From positions 1-47,044 of the forward strand of contig CAISPV010000115.1 of the NCBI GenBank assembly GCA_903887485.1: a stretch of 47,044 bases of DNA, read 5' to 3'. This stretch comes from an uncultured Desulfobulbaceae bacterium (GTDB taxonomy: Bacteria; Desulfobacterota; Desulfobulbia; Desulfobulbales; Desulfocapsaceae). The notes beneath the pieces are model-generated. The model was not told the DNA's origin. It did not search any database and was given only the letters and a program-made list of their open reading frames with translations. Position numbers and translations under genes: made by a program. Each line of letters opens with the position of its first letter. Position 1 is the stretch's first letter. Shown here in pieces: positions 8,205-16,759 of the stretch.

Positions 8205-9734
8205 TTATTTCGGTTCAGAATCAAGCTTGTTGTGATCCCGTCCGGCAAAATAATTGAGCCAGGAAGAGGTTCCCTGCAGAGACCAGTCTTTGGGGGGCAG
8301 GGGGGGGCAGTTGGGAAGATCCCCAGTATGGTGGGGTGGATTGCTCTGGTAAACTTTTACCCAGAAGCAGAGTCTTTCCTGGGGATAGACTTCACAAAAA
8401 CCATGCAGGGAGCCGCCGCAGGGACCGTTGATCATCCTCTTGGGGCATCCCGATTGTGGGCAGTGATAGCTGGATTCGGCCAGGGTACAGTCTCCACACA
8501 TGCGACAGCGAAAAAGAAGGGTCTTGATCAGGTGTTCACAAAAGGTGTACAGGCTGCGGGCCTGCTTATTCTGATCAGCCTGGAGACAGATTGCTCGGGC
8601 CAGAGGGAAAATGAGGCCCTCTGGTCTGAAGGTGGAATCGTGGACTCGCTGGTTGATACGAAAAAGAACTGACGGTCTCTGGGGTAGGTCTTGTTGTTCT
8701 GATTTGGGAAAGAGGTACCATGTGGATGGGGTTGGAAAATTCACCTCTTGACGCAGTTCCTGCAGGTTGGCTGTCTTGGTAAAGTGTTCTGCCTGGTCGA
8801 GAAGAAAGGCGATCTTACTGAAATCCAGATTATTGCCGCCAAGATGAACCCCGGCATAGCCCATGTCCTTGAGTCCGGCTACCATTCTGGCCCCCCGCAG
8901 TAAACGTGCCTCTTCGCCTTTGTCTTGGCTTGTTGCCTCCTGGCGTATGCGGCGTACCAGGGATTCGGGAAAGAGGATGCCCGGGACCTTGCCCTGGCCC
9001 ATGATCTCGGCAACCTTGATGCTGGGAATAAAGACACTGGCGAGGAGGGGCAGGGTAATGGTGTTCTGGCGACAGAAGAGAAGCAGCTCCTGGTACTTGC
9101 TCATGTCAAAACCAAGCTGGCTGATGACAAAATGGGCGCCGGCGCAGACTTTGGTGAGCAGTTTGGCATATTGGAAGACCTGTTCAGCCTTGGTGGTTTT
9201 AAAAGGCGAGACTACGCATCCGGCCAGAAAATCCATTGCGGGCAGGGGCATGACGCCTCCCGGGGCCATCTTTTCCAGGGAAAGTGTCTGGCGCAGTCGC
9301 TCAATGAGGGTCAGGAGCTGGGGAGAGTCCAGGTCAAAGACCGGCTTGGCCTGACCGTGGAAACCGTAACGGGGGTAGTCGCCACTGAGGACCAGCAGGT
9401 TGAGAAGGCCGTGTCGGTGGCATTCAAAGAGCTGGCTTTCAGCCATGTTCCGGTTCTTGTCCTTGAGGGAGAAGTGGATCAGGGGTTCAATGCCCAAGGA
9501 CTGGATGTCAATCCCTAACGACGTGGGGGCAAGCGCGGGATGGCCTCCAGGATTGTCGGTGATCGATAAGGCCTTGATCCGGCCATCTTTTCTGGCCTCT
9601 TCAGCAAACGTGAGGATATCGTCCAGTCGTTTCCCGCCTGATCCACGGCCTGGCACCAGTTCAAAGGTGATGGTGAATTCTTCGGTCTTGAAGAGAGAGG
9701 CCCTGAAGATATCGGTTGCTTGTGAGGTGGGCAT
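8205..9734 (-). CDS. Methylenetetrahydrofolate reductase (MetF) fused to MTHFR C-terminal cysteine-rich domain
   Basis: Residues about 18-320 form the MetF-type TIM barrel (FELVPGRGSGG, SITDNPGG, LVLSGDYP, FVISQLGFD) that reduces 5,10-methylene-THF to 5-methyl-THF. Residues about 395-465 form the cysteine-rich MTHFR C-terminal domain: C410, C413, C416, C425, C430, C439, C447 and C456, with the NGPCGG signature. In acetogens this domain belongs to MetV, a separate zinc-containing partner of MetF. Here both lie on one 509-residue chain. In Desulfobacterota such enzymes can serve the methyl branch of the Wood-Ljungdahl pathway or methionine synthesis; the window does not tell which. No pathway neighbours are present. 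The omptin gene follows after 128 bases. Confidence 0.88.
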   Translation of the reverse strand: MPTSQATDIFRASLFKTEEFTITFELVPGRGSGGKRLDDILTFAEEARKDGRIKALSITDNPGGHPALAPTSLGIDIQSLGIEPLIHFSLKDKNRNMAESQLFECHRHGLLNLLVLSGDYPRYGFHGQAKPVFDLDSPQLLTLIERLRQTLSLEKMAPGGVMPLPAMDFLAGCVVSPFKTTKAEQVFQYAKLLTKVCAGAHFVISQLGFDMSKYQELLLFCRQNTITLPLLASVFIPSIKVAEIMGQGKVPGILFPESLVRRIRQEATSQDKGEEARLLRGARMVAGLKDMGYAGVHLGGNNLDFSKIAFLLDQAEHFTKTANLQELRQEVNFPTPSTWYLFPKSEQQDLPQRPSVLFRINQRVHDSTFRPEGLIFPLARAICLQADQNKQARSLYTFCEHLIKTLLFRCRMCGDCTLAESSYHCPQSGCPKRMINGPCGGSLHGFCEVYPQERLCFWVKVYQSNPPHHTGDLPNCPPLPPKDWSLQGTSSWLNYFAGRDHNKLDSEPK

Positions 9735-9805
9735 GGGAGGCTCATGAAGTGTTTTTGCTTTTCAAATTTATGCAGGGACTTCTTTCTCCATGCACATCTC
9801 TTTAG

Positions 9806-9853
9806 GAGCCGTTACGAAATAACCAATATATTTAAATCATTTCGTTACGGCTC
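9806..9853. repeat. Dispersed palindromic repeat, copy 3 (best-preserved)
   Basis: Perfect 15-base inverted arms GAGCCGTTACGAAAT (9806-9820) and its complement (9839-9853) flank an 18-base AT-rich centre. It sits between the divergent metF-like and amgK-like genes and gives the clearest view of the repeat. Confidence 0.8.
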
Positions 9854-9931
9854 TTTATGTCGTCTTGGGTCTTGACCGTTCAGCTGTTTATTTTCTTTAC
9901 GACGGCGGCGACAGTAGGTACTATTGTACGC

Positions 9932-11014
9932 ATGACTGAGAAAAATGAAAGTGAAAACGTATGGGCGCTTGTTGCCTTGCTCCATGGCACTGGTCTTATC
10001 TCCCGACAGGAGGCTGATGCGCCTCTGACTTCCCTTGTGGTTCAGCGTCTGGCAGGCGATGGTTCCAGCCGGCGATTCTGGCGGGTCGGACGGCGGGATG
10101 GCGGGCCGATTTGTCTGGCGGTGGCGCCTGCCGGCAGGACGGAACAGGATATGATGGAGGCCAGATCGGCCCGGATGATCGGCGTTCATCTTCGTGATCG
10201 TGGGGTTCGGGTTCCGGCGCAATATGGCTGGGATGCAGAAGCTGGGCTGCTGCTTTTTGAGGATCTGGGGGATATGAAACTCCATGATCTGGTGGAGCAA
10301 AGCCGGAACCCGATGGGTGAGATGGATCTGCATGCTGTCCGTCCCTGGTATGTTCAGGCCGTGCAGCAGCTGGCCAGGATGCAGATTCGTGGCGCTGTCG
10401 GGTTTAATCGTGATTGGTGCTGGGATACCCGGGAGTATGACCGTCCCTTGATGCTGAACCGGGAGTCCGGTTATTTCCTGCGGGCATTCTGGCAGGAACT
10501 GCTGGGGCAGGAACCGGTGCCGGGAATTGCCGAAGAGTTTGAGCTGATCGCGACGGCGGCCTCTCAGGCTCCAGCCACTTTTTTCCTGCACCGGGATTTT
10601 CAGTCAAGAAATATCATGGTTCAGAATGGTCAGCTTGGTTTTATCGATTTTCAGGGCGGCAGGATGGGGCCTCTGGGGTATGATCTGGCCTCGCTGCTCA
10701 TTGACCCCTATACCGCCTTGCCATCCTCGTTACAGGAGGAGCTGCTCCAGGTGTATCTTGATGCGGTGATGGCCCTGCATCCTGTGGATACGCAGCAGTT
10801 CCGGCGGGAATACAGCTTTCTTGCCCTGCAACGGAATCTGCAGATCATCGGCGCTTTCTCGTTTCTGAGCAGGGTGCGGGGGAAGGTCTTTTTCGCCCAT
10901 TTTATCGCGCCGGCCTTGACGTCTCTGGTCGAGCGGCTAAGGGATCAGGATCTGCGTGATCTGCGGGTACTGCCGCTGATGGCGACCCGGGGTCTGAAGC
11001 TTTTCTGCAGGTAG
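9932..11014 (+). CDS. Aminoglycoside-phosphotransferase-fold sugar kinase (AmgK-like)
   Basis: The roughly 360-residue protein has the APH/choline-kinase fold: a nucleotide-binding lobe with GDGSSRRFWRV, the LLFEDLGDMKL hinge, the catalytic loop FLHRDFQSRNIMV and the metal-binding segment LGFIDFQGGRMGPLGYDLASLL. This layout is that of AmgK, which phosphorylates the anomeric hydroxyl of MurNAc or GlcNAc in peptidoglycan recycling and feeds MurU. A MurU-like nucleotidyltransferase lies at 6118-7011 on the same strand, separated by two minus-strand genes. I chose ATG 9932; an ATG at 9857 would add 25 hydrophobic residues that the family lacks and would begin at the palindromic repeat. Substrate is inferred. 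Confidence 0.8.
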   Translation: MTEKNESENVWALVALLHGTGLISRQEADAPLTSLVVQRLAGDGSSRRFWRVGRRDGGPICLAVAPAGRTEQDMMEARSARMIGVHLRDRGVRVPAQYGWDAEAGLLLFEDLGDMKLHDLVEQSRNPMGEMDLHAVRPWYVQAVQQLARMQIRGAVGFNRDWCWDTREYDRPLMLNRESGYFLRAFWQELLGQEPVPGIAEEFELIATAASQAPATFFLHRDFQSRNIMVQNGQLGFIDFQGGRMGPLGYDLASLLIDPYTALPSSLQEELLQVYLDAVMALHPVDTQQFRREYSFLALQRNLQIIGAFSFLSRVRGKVFFAHFIAPALTSLVERLRDQDLRDLRVLPLMATRGLKLFCR

Positions 11015-11045
11015 TGTAACAGAATCGAGAGTAACCACCTTTATT

Positions 11046-11678
11046 TTAAATCTTTTCTTGTCTCCCCATTAGTTCTTCCTCTTCTCCCGCAGTCTGTAAA
11101 TCCTCAAAGGCGTGGCGCACCTTGTCCAGTTCTTGCCGGTAGCTCTCGGCATCCCCATATTCCAGGAATTTGCTGTAGCGGCTGTGAAAGCCGCTGGTTC
11201 GTCGCGCGTGTTTGATCGGGCACCAGTATTGTTCAGTCCTTCCTGCTATCTCATGGATATAGGCGATCAGTCCGTTAAAATATCCACAGTACATGCAGTT
11301 CAGCTTTTCAATGGCGTTGAGGTAACTCAGGGCATGTCGGTCGATAACAATGTAGCTGCTGCGTTTGACCTTGGGGATCTTGTAGATGGGAAAACAGACG
11401 GCTTGAAACAGGGAGACGAAGGCATCCAGGAACAGGGCTGGGATCAGGCAGGCCCAGATAAAGGGAACGGTCAGGATGTTCTGGAGCTCCGCCTCTTTCA
11501 GATAGCGGGAGATCCTGGTGGCAAAGAGTTTGTGCTGCTTCCTGATCTCTTGGTCAAAGCGTATCTTTTTACCTTGGATCTTGTAGGAGAATTCAGCCTG
11601 TTTTTTTTGGAGCTCCTGAGCAAGTTCCTGCTCCAGTTTTTTAATGGCTTCGATCAGGCTCTGCAGTTTGGTATCCAT
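11046..11678 (-). CDS. Conserved coiled-coil membrane protein of unknown function
   Basis: The 210-residue protein begins with a charged heptad-like helix (residues 3-65, many K, E and Q), followed by hydrophobic stretches around 69-98 that could form one or two membrane segments or a hairpin. The second half holds C128, C131, C153 and H157 (CMYC then WCPIKH), a spacing that could bind a metal. The C-terminus is acidic. I do not recognise the family name. It lies convergent to the AmgK-like gene and 52 bases downstream of the VWA-OmpA lipoprotein, so it may be cotranscribed with that gene. Confidence 0.7.
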   Translation of the reverse strand: MDTKLQSLIEAIKKLEQELAQELQKKQAEFSYKIQGKKIRFDQEIRKQHKLFATRISRYLKEAELQNILTVPFIWACLIPALFLDAFVSLFQAVCFPIYKIPKVKRSSYIVIDRHALSYLNAIEKLNCMYCGYFNGLIAYIHEIAGRTEQYWCPIKHARRTSGFHSRYSKFLEYGDAESYRQELDKVRHAFEDLQTAGEEEELMGRQEKI

Positions 11679-11730
11679 GGAAATCCTATGTAATTGAAGA
11701 AAGGAAGGCGCGTTCTTTTTAGGGTACCCT

Positions 11731-12801
11731 TTATTTGTTGGTGATGGTTGCCATCACCCGGCGGTTCTGCTGGCGGCCTTTTTCCGTGGCATTGGAGGCA
11801 ACGGGGCGTGAAAACCCATAGCCAACAGTGGTGAGACGGGCCGGGTCGATGTGGAATTTCCGGACCATATATCTCTTGACGCTTTCTGCCCGTTGCCGTG
11901 ACAGGGAGCGGTTGTGTCTCTCGGAGCCCATGTCGCAGGTATGACCTTCCAGGGTAATGGCTATCTGCGGATGAGTGGCCAGAAAACTGCCGATTTCGTC
12001 AAGGTTATCTTTCGCATCCGGGCGGATAGTGTCCTTGTCAAGATCAAATTTGACATTGAGCAGGAAGGATACCGGCGGAGGGGCGAGTTTTTCAAAGAAG
12101 ACCTTTTCGACAAACTCATTCATTCCTATGGTGCTGGCCACCGCATTTTCGGTGGTGGCAAAGCCGCATTCCCCGGCCTTGGCAATTGCGGCCATGGTTT
12201 TCTGTCCCTCAACGTCATTGCCCATGAGAATGGTGTAGAGACAGATCCTGTCGCCGTAAGCGGCCTTGAGCCGGATTGCGGCCGTTTCTGGAGATGTCGT
12301 GTCGGCTGAGACCTGCAGGCCATCACTGACGACGATAACGGCAATCTTGCCGGTGCTGTTTTTCAAGGTCTCGACGCTCTTGGTCAAGGGGGTACTGATA
12401 GGGGTAAGGCCCTTTACGTGCACACTGTTTACTGCCTGGGCAAACGTGGCAGGGGTGTAGTCGGTCATGCCGTAGATGAGGGTGTCGTTTGCCAGGGTAT
12501 CTTTGGTTGCGGCCGTGTCGCCAATAATGTGCAAACCAGCCTTGAGCTTCAGGTCGCTAACGGCTTGATTGATGCCCAGGATAATGTTTTTGGACTGGGA
12601 AAATTTCCGGCTGCCGTTATAGGTGTCCCACATCGAGGATGAACCATCAAAAATAACGAGGAAATTATTAACTTTTTGATGATATCCCTTGTTGAGTAAT
12701 TCTTGATGATTGCTGTTGATGTAAAGACATTGATCTTTTTGGGCACAACCAAAGCTCAGTGTCATGAGCAAAAAGAGTAAAAACGTTTTCAGTTGATTCA
12801 T
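11731..12801 (-). CDS. Lipoprotein with von Willebrand A domain and OmpA-like peptidoglycan-binding domain
   Basis: The protein starts MNQLKTFLLF with a lipoprotein signal ending LSFGC (Cys 19). A VWA domain follows (about 45-215) with the metal-ion site FDGSSSMWD and a later VVSDG strand. The last 120 residues are an OmpA-family domain with LEGHTCDMGS, NRSLSRQRAESVKRYM and QQNRRV, which binds diaminopimelate in peptidoglycan. The product is therefore a periplasm-facing lipoprotein that ties a ligand-binding VWA domain to the cell wall. Partner unknown. ATG 12801 is chosen over an upstream ATG at 12840 because it gives a clean lipoprotein signal. Confidence 0.85.
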   Translation of the reverse strand: MNQLKTFLLFLLMTLSFGCAQKDQCLYINSNHQELLNKGYHQKVNNFLVIFDGSSSMWDTYNGSRKFSQSKNIILGINQAVSDLKLKAGLHIIGDTAATKDTLANDTLIYGMTDYTPATFAQAVNSVHVKGLTPISTPLTKSVETLKNSTGKIAVIVVSDGLQVSADTTSPETAAIRLKAAYGDRICLYTILMGNDVEGQKTMAAIAKAGECGFATTENAVASTIGMNEFVEKVFFEKLAPPPVSFLLNVKFDLDKDTIRPDAKDNLDEIGSFLATHPQIAITLEGHTCDMGSERHNRSLSRQRAESVKRYMVRKFHIDPARLTTVGYGFSRPVASNATEKGRQQNRRVMATITNK

Positions 12802-12866
12802 TTTTTCGGTCCATGCTTGAAAGGCAGTGTGATCTTCCACCCCATAAAGAAGAGATTGTGACTATA

Positions 12867-12897
12867 CGTTATTTCGTAAGCCATTGTAACTAAATAA
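12867..12897. repeat. Degenerate copy of the dispersed palindrome
   Basis: CGTTATTTCGTAA (12867-12879) is the complement of the usual arm TTACGAAATAACG; a weak partner TGTAACTAAATAA follows. It sits upstream of the VWA-OmpA gene. Confidence 0.4.
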
Positions 12898-12900
12898 TAT

Positions 12901-12936
12901 CGTCATCTGTATGCCAAGAATGGCATACAGATGACG
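12901..12936 (-). terminator. Perfect 15-base hairpin downstream of the permease gene
   Basis: CGTCATCTGTATGCC (12901-12915) and its exact complement (12922-12936) enclose a six-base loop. It begins 3 bases past the permease stop on the minus strand. The downstream side is AT-rich rather than a clean T run, so termination may be partial. Confidence 0.6.
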
Positions 12937-12938
12937 GT

Positions 12939-14069
12939 TCAGCTTTTATTGTTTATATCAGGGAAGCCGCTGCGAAAGGTGAGTTGTGGCTTTTGACGTC
13001 CGGTCTTTTTCTTCAGCCAGATGGTCAAAGGCCTGATAGAGAGGAGCAGGAGCAATAAGGCCCCGCCCAGTTTTGCGCCATAGGGAACGAGTTCTGCCGC
13101 TTCCCCGATGACAGCCTGGGGAGAGATGCCCGCCATCTTGTAGATTTGATCAACGGCGAGGCCAAAGAGGATTGCGCAGCCGGAAAGAATAAACAGATAC
13201 CGAAAAGTACCTTTCTTCCCCAGGATGCCAACCAATACGGCAAGGGAGGTGATATTGGTGGCAGGACCAACGAGCAGGAAGACCAGAGCCGCGCCCGGAC
13301 TGACCCCTTTCAGGATCAGGGCGGCAGCCACGGGGGTAGAGGCTGTGGCACAGATGTAAAGCGGGATACCAACAGCCAGCATGATCAGCATGGAAGAAAA
13401 CCCTCCATCCAGCCATTTGAGCATGAGCTCATCGGGAATCAGGACCATAATCAGGCCGGCAATGAACAGGCCGCCGAAGAACCAGATGGCAATATCTCCC
13501 CAGACATCGATCAGGGCATACTTCAAACCCATCATGATCTTTGTCCATAGGCCATGAGGGCTGACATGGACAGCAGGGATGCCGGTTTTATCTGCCAAGC
13601 ATTTATCCTCAATGGGACAACAGGCATCAGTGGCAATGTGGGCACAAGGTTGCGGCCAGTCAATAATATTCTCGATAAATCCGGCGATAATGGCGGTGAC
13701 AAAGGCGGCAACCGGCCTGATCACGGTCATGATCGGGTCGAGAAGGGCGTAGCTGATGGCAATCGAGTCCACACCGGACTCTGGAGTGGAGATGAGAAAG
13801 GCCGTGGTCGCCCCCTTGTTGGCCCCCTGTTTCTTTAGGGATACCGCAGCGGGGAGGACCCCACAGGAACAGAGAGGCAGCGGGACCCCCAGGAACGCCG
13901 CCTTGATAACCGAGCTGAACCGCCCGGAACCCAGATGCTTTACCACTGTCGCCGGATTCAAGACCATTTTAAGTAATCCGGAAATCAGGATACCGAACAG
14001 GATATAGACCGAAGAATCGAGCAGGAGTGACCACGATGCTGCGATGACGGCGTTTATGAGATGGAACAT
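12939..14069 (-). CDS. Membrane permease of the SO_0444/ArsP type (heavy-metal efflux)
   Basis: The protein of about 376 residues has eight or more hydrophobic segments in two halves of the DUF318 permease fold. The first half holds the GVPLPLCSCGVLP signature with paired cysteines, the second CATASTPVAA. A cytoplasmic or periplasmic loop between them holds CCPIEDKC, likely a metal-binding hairpin. Related proteins export copper, zinc or organoarsenicals; the cysteines fit a soft-metal substrate, but the sequence does not fix which. ATG 14069 is chosen because AAGGAAAG stands just upstream; the extra basic residues from 14102 are not needed. No ArsR-type regulator is adjacent. Confidence 0.8.
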   Translation of the reverse strand: MFHLINAVIAASWSLLLDSSVYILFGILISGLLKMVLNPATVVKHLGSGRFSSVIKAAFLGVPLPLCSCGVLPAAVSLKKQGANKGATTAFLISTPESGVDSIAISYALLDPIMTVIRPVAAFVTAIIAGFIENIIDWPQPCAHIATDACCPIEDKCLADKTGIPAVHVSPHGLWTKIMMGLKYALIDVWGDIAIWFFGGLFIAGLIMVLIPDELMLKWLDGGFSSMLIMLAVGIPLYICATASTPVAAALILKGVSPGAALVFLLVGPATNITSLAVLVGILGKKGTFRYLFILSGCAILFGLAVDQIYKMAGISPQAVIGEAAELVPYGAKLGGALLLLLLSIRPLTIWLKKKTGRQKPQLTFRSGFPDINNKS

Positions 14070-14235
14070 GGCTTTCCTTTTTCTGCAGATTTTAAAATTC
14101 ATTGTCCAAAAAACTGAATTTAAGGCAGGATGACAGTGAGATCAAGAAAGCAGATGCATTTTGCGGCAGGATTGTTCATAATAGCTCACTTATTTGTTCT
14201 TTTCCCTATTCTCAAAGACTCCCCTATGATCCTAG

Positions 14236-15105
14236 ATGAATCAAACGAACTCCAATAGTATCGGAACGCTTTATGTGGTTGCCACCCCCATCGGCAATCT
14301 TGAAGATATCACCCTGCGGGCCCTGCGCATCCTCAAAGAAGTTGATCTGATTGCAGCAGAAGATACCCGGCATACCAAACAGCTTCTGAACCACTTTGAT
14401 ATCCATACACCGCTCATTAGTTATTACCGGGAAAAAGAGGCTGAACGGTCGGAAGAGCTGGTGCAGAAACTGCTTGCCGGGGACACTGTCGCCCTGGTCA
14501 GTGACGCCGGCACCCCCGGAATATCCGACCCCGGGGCGGTGCTGGTTAAAAAAGCAAGGGAGGCCGGGATCACCATTGTCCCTTTGCCCGGCCCTTCCGC
14601 CCTGACTGCGGCCCTTTCTGCCGCCGGGATTACCGATGGCACTTTTCTGTTCCTGGGTTTTCCCCCTGCCAAAAAAGGGCAACGGCAAAAATTGCTCTCC
14701 ACCTTTATCGAGGCCCCATGGGCCTTGGTTTTTTATGAATCTCCCCATCGGATTGACGCCCTTCTGGCCGATGTGCTGGCCATATTGGGAGATCGTCAGG
14801 CATTCTGGGCCAGGGAATTGAGCAAGCTCTATGAGGATCTGCAGGCAGGATCGATCAGCCAGTTGCTGGCCCTGGCCACGGGCAAGAAAAATCGGGGCGA
14901 ATTTGTGCTGATTATCCAGCCAGGTTCCTGCCGGCAGGAGGCCACAGGTGAAAATGTGGAGGAAATCCTCCTCTGGTATAAGGAAAATACCGAACTTTCC
15001 TTAAAGGATGTGAGCCGTCGAATCGCCAAGGATCTTGGGCTCTCCCGTTCCGATATCTATCAAAAGGCCCTGGAGGTCTGGGCCGCGACCACAGAAGAAT
15101 CATGA
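14236..15105 (+). CDS. rsmI: 16S rRNA (cytidine(1402)-2'-O)-methyltransferase RsmI
   Basis: RsmI methylates the ribose of C1402 in the ribosomal P site. The 289-residue protein has the tetrapyrrole-methylase-fold signatures: GTLYVVATPIGNLEDIT at the N-terminus, AAEDTRHTKQLLNH, VSDAGTPGISDPG (about 90-102), PGPSALTAAL and the ESPHRI segment near residue 170. Length is normal. The ATG has only a weak SD. Its stop overlaps the start of the next gene by four bases (ATGA), which suggests translational coupling with that unknown protein. Confidence 0.95.
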   Translation: MNQTNSNSIGTLYVVATPIGNLEDITLRALRILKEVDLIAAEDTRHTKQLLNHFDIHTPLISYYREKEAERSEELVQKLLAGDTVALVSDAGTPGISDPGAVLVKKAREAGITIVPLPGPSALTAALSAAGITDGTFLFLGFPPAKKGQRQKLLSTFIEAPWALVFYESPHRIDALLADVLAILGDRQAFWARELSKLYEDLQAGSISQLLALATGKKNRGEFVLIIQPGSCRQEATGENVEEILLWYKENTELSLKDVSRRIAKDLGLSRSDIYQKALEVWAATTEES

Positions 15106-16754
15106 ACAAACTTCGCACCTGCATCACCCCGGAGAAACAGTTTGTCTATGGCATTCATAAGCCATCCTATACGGTCTGCAACCTCAGGGCCGGCAAGAAG
15201 ATTGAACGCTTAGGCGCCATTAAAGGCAGTGATGATGAACCGGCGCTCGACAACAGCGGCAATTTCCCGGACGGCACCCTGTCTATCGGCAAGGCCGACT
15301 GGATCTTTGAGATCCCTAACCCCTTTCCGTTCCGGGGTACGACCTTTATCGATCAGGAGTGGGCGGATGCCAGCGCTGCTGATTACCGCCGGATCTCCCT
15401 GCCGGCCAAAGAGCAGGCATCTCTGACCCAAACCCTGCAGGAGGCAGGGGTGTCATCCACCCTGTTTGGCAAACTTCCTGCGGCCGTGCTGCTGGCGCTT
15501 GCTACCTGCTCGACCGATCCCCGTGATCTCATCCAGCTGGCAGAACTCAGTTGTCAGATTGAAAAAGATGCCGCCGGTCTGCCTGTTGGTCTGCTCTATA
15601 AAAGAAAAAAAAATGGTCGGATTCGCCCTGTCATGCTTGACCATGCCCTGTTTGAGGCCGTGGCCAATAACCCCTGCCTGCCGGACAGTTATAAAAAAGT
15701 TATGGTGGTCAGGCCAGGCGCTCAAGGGGGCAGTGAGATTGTGGGGGAATGGCCGGGGAATGGTGATAGCTCTGATACCCACGTCTTTGAATATTTGCGC
15801 CGGAACTCCTATATTGCCGGCGGCCATTACGCGGCAAACATGGCCGATGATGCCATTCGTTATGCAATCAAGGATCTTTCTGCGGCTGATATTCAAGGGG
15901 TGCGCCATCTTTACTATCAGCGGACCTATATCCGGTTGGCGGAGTTTCTGGGTCTTGAGCTGCCCACGGCTCAACAGGGTTTAACCCCTGAACAACTGGA
16001 GGGCTTGCGGCAGAAGATCCAGTGTGCACTTAACAATCAGGATATCGCATCGCCTGCGACCCTGTGGGGCTGGAATTTCGGCTTCGATTACGCGCCCAGC
16101 GGCTATCGGCTCCATGCCTCGCATCAGCAGATCCATCAACAATATGCGATGATCCCGGAGACGGTTGCCGCCTATGCGGGTGATCTGGAGAATCCCTGCG
16201 GGGAATTGCCGGCCTTTGGCTGCGGCGATATGGTCGCCGAGGTGATGCTGCACTATCGGGAACAGTCTGGCGCTGATTTTTTTGATGATTATATCGATTG
16301 CATCAAAAATAACAGACGGATGGATGGCCGCACGGACCGGGAAAGCAGTCTGGTAGTGTGGCAGGATGAGCATGCCATGCTCTTTGTCCCCAAAGCCCAG
16401 ACCTCCCAGTGGGAGCTGCAGTTGATGGCCCTGAATGATGAGGAAGGAAAGGCGGTGGGTAATATTGTGGAGGCGGGGCCTGCCATGCGGGCATCACTGG
16501 ATAGAGGTATCCTGCTGGCGCAAAAGGCCCTGGCCGGTCTGGGCGTGCGGATGGTGACCTCCATCGAATACCCGAAACGAATAGCCAGTAAGGGCAGAAA
16601 GGGAGAGCCCGGTCAACATCTGATCTACGCCTTTCTGCCTCGTCTGCCGGAATCACCCGGCGCCTTCAGCGAGGCCCAGCTTCGGTTTATCAATGGCCAC
16701 TATCCGGAAGATTTTGCTGCCGTGTGTCGGCAGCAACTTATCAATTTTGGATAA
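15102..16754 (+). CDS. Large protein of unknown function coupled to rsmI
   Basis: The 550-residue product overlaps the rsmI stop by four bases. It has no signal peptide or membrane segment. The central part holds GWNFGFDYAPSGYRLHASHQQIHQQY, given here as the segment at about residues 323-348, whose histidines (HxxHxxxH spacing) loosely recall the HIT/GalT nucleotide-transferase site; this likeness is weak and I do not rely on it. The C-terminus (about 470-550: MVTSIEYPKRI, LRFINGHYPEDFAAVCRQQ) is copied in a diverged form at 17565-17805. I do not recognise a named family. GC content and codon use match the surrounding core genes. Confidence 0.75.
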   Translation: MNKLRTCITPEKQFVYGIHKPSYTVCNLRAGKKIERLGAIKGSDDEPALDNSGNFPDGTLSIGKADWIFEIPNPFPFRGTTFIDQEWADASAADYRRISLPAKEQASLTQTLQEAGVSSTLFGKLPAAVLLALATCSTDPRDLIQLAELSCQIEKDAAGLPVGLLYKRKKNGRIRPVMLDHALFEAVANNPCLPDSYKKVMVVRPGAQGGSEIVGEWPGNGDSSDTHVFEYLRRNSYIAGGHYAANMADDAIRYAIKDLSAADIQGVRHLYYQRTYIRLAEFLGLELPTAQQGLTPEQLEGLRQKIQCALNNQDIASPATLWGWNFGFDYAPSGYRLHASHQQIHQQYAMIPETVAAYAGDLENPCGELPAFGCGDMVAEVMLHYREQSGADFFDDYIDCIKNNRRMDGRTDRESSLVVWQDEHAMLFVPKAQTSQWELQLMALNDEEGKAVGNIVEAGPAMRASLDRGILLAQKALAGLGVRMVTSIEYPKRIASKGRKGEPGQHLIYAFLPRLPESPGAFSEAQLRFINGHYPEDFAAVCRQQLINFG

Positions 16755-16759
16755 AATCC
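16510..16759 (+). repeat. 3' end of the 550-residue gene: first arm of a direct repeat
   Basis: This 250-base stretch, up to five bases past the stop codon (GGATAAAATCC), recurs at 17565-17805 at about 90% identity by eye, with one 9-base in-frame gap. The two arms bracket about 800 bases of AT-rich DNA. Confidence 0.9.

Noticed and set aside
9857-9931. N-terminal membrane segment on the AmgK-like kinase
   Set aside because: It would need a start in the palindromic repeat border and adds a hydrophobic stretch foreign to this cytosolic family.
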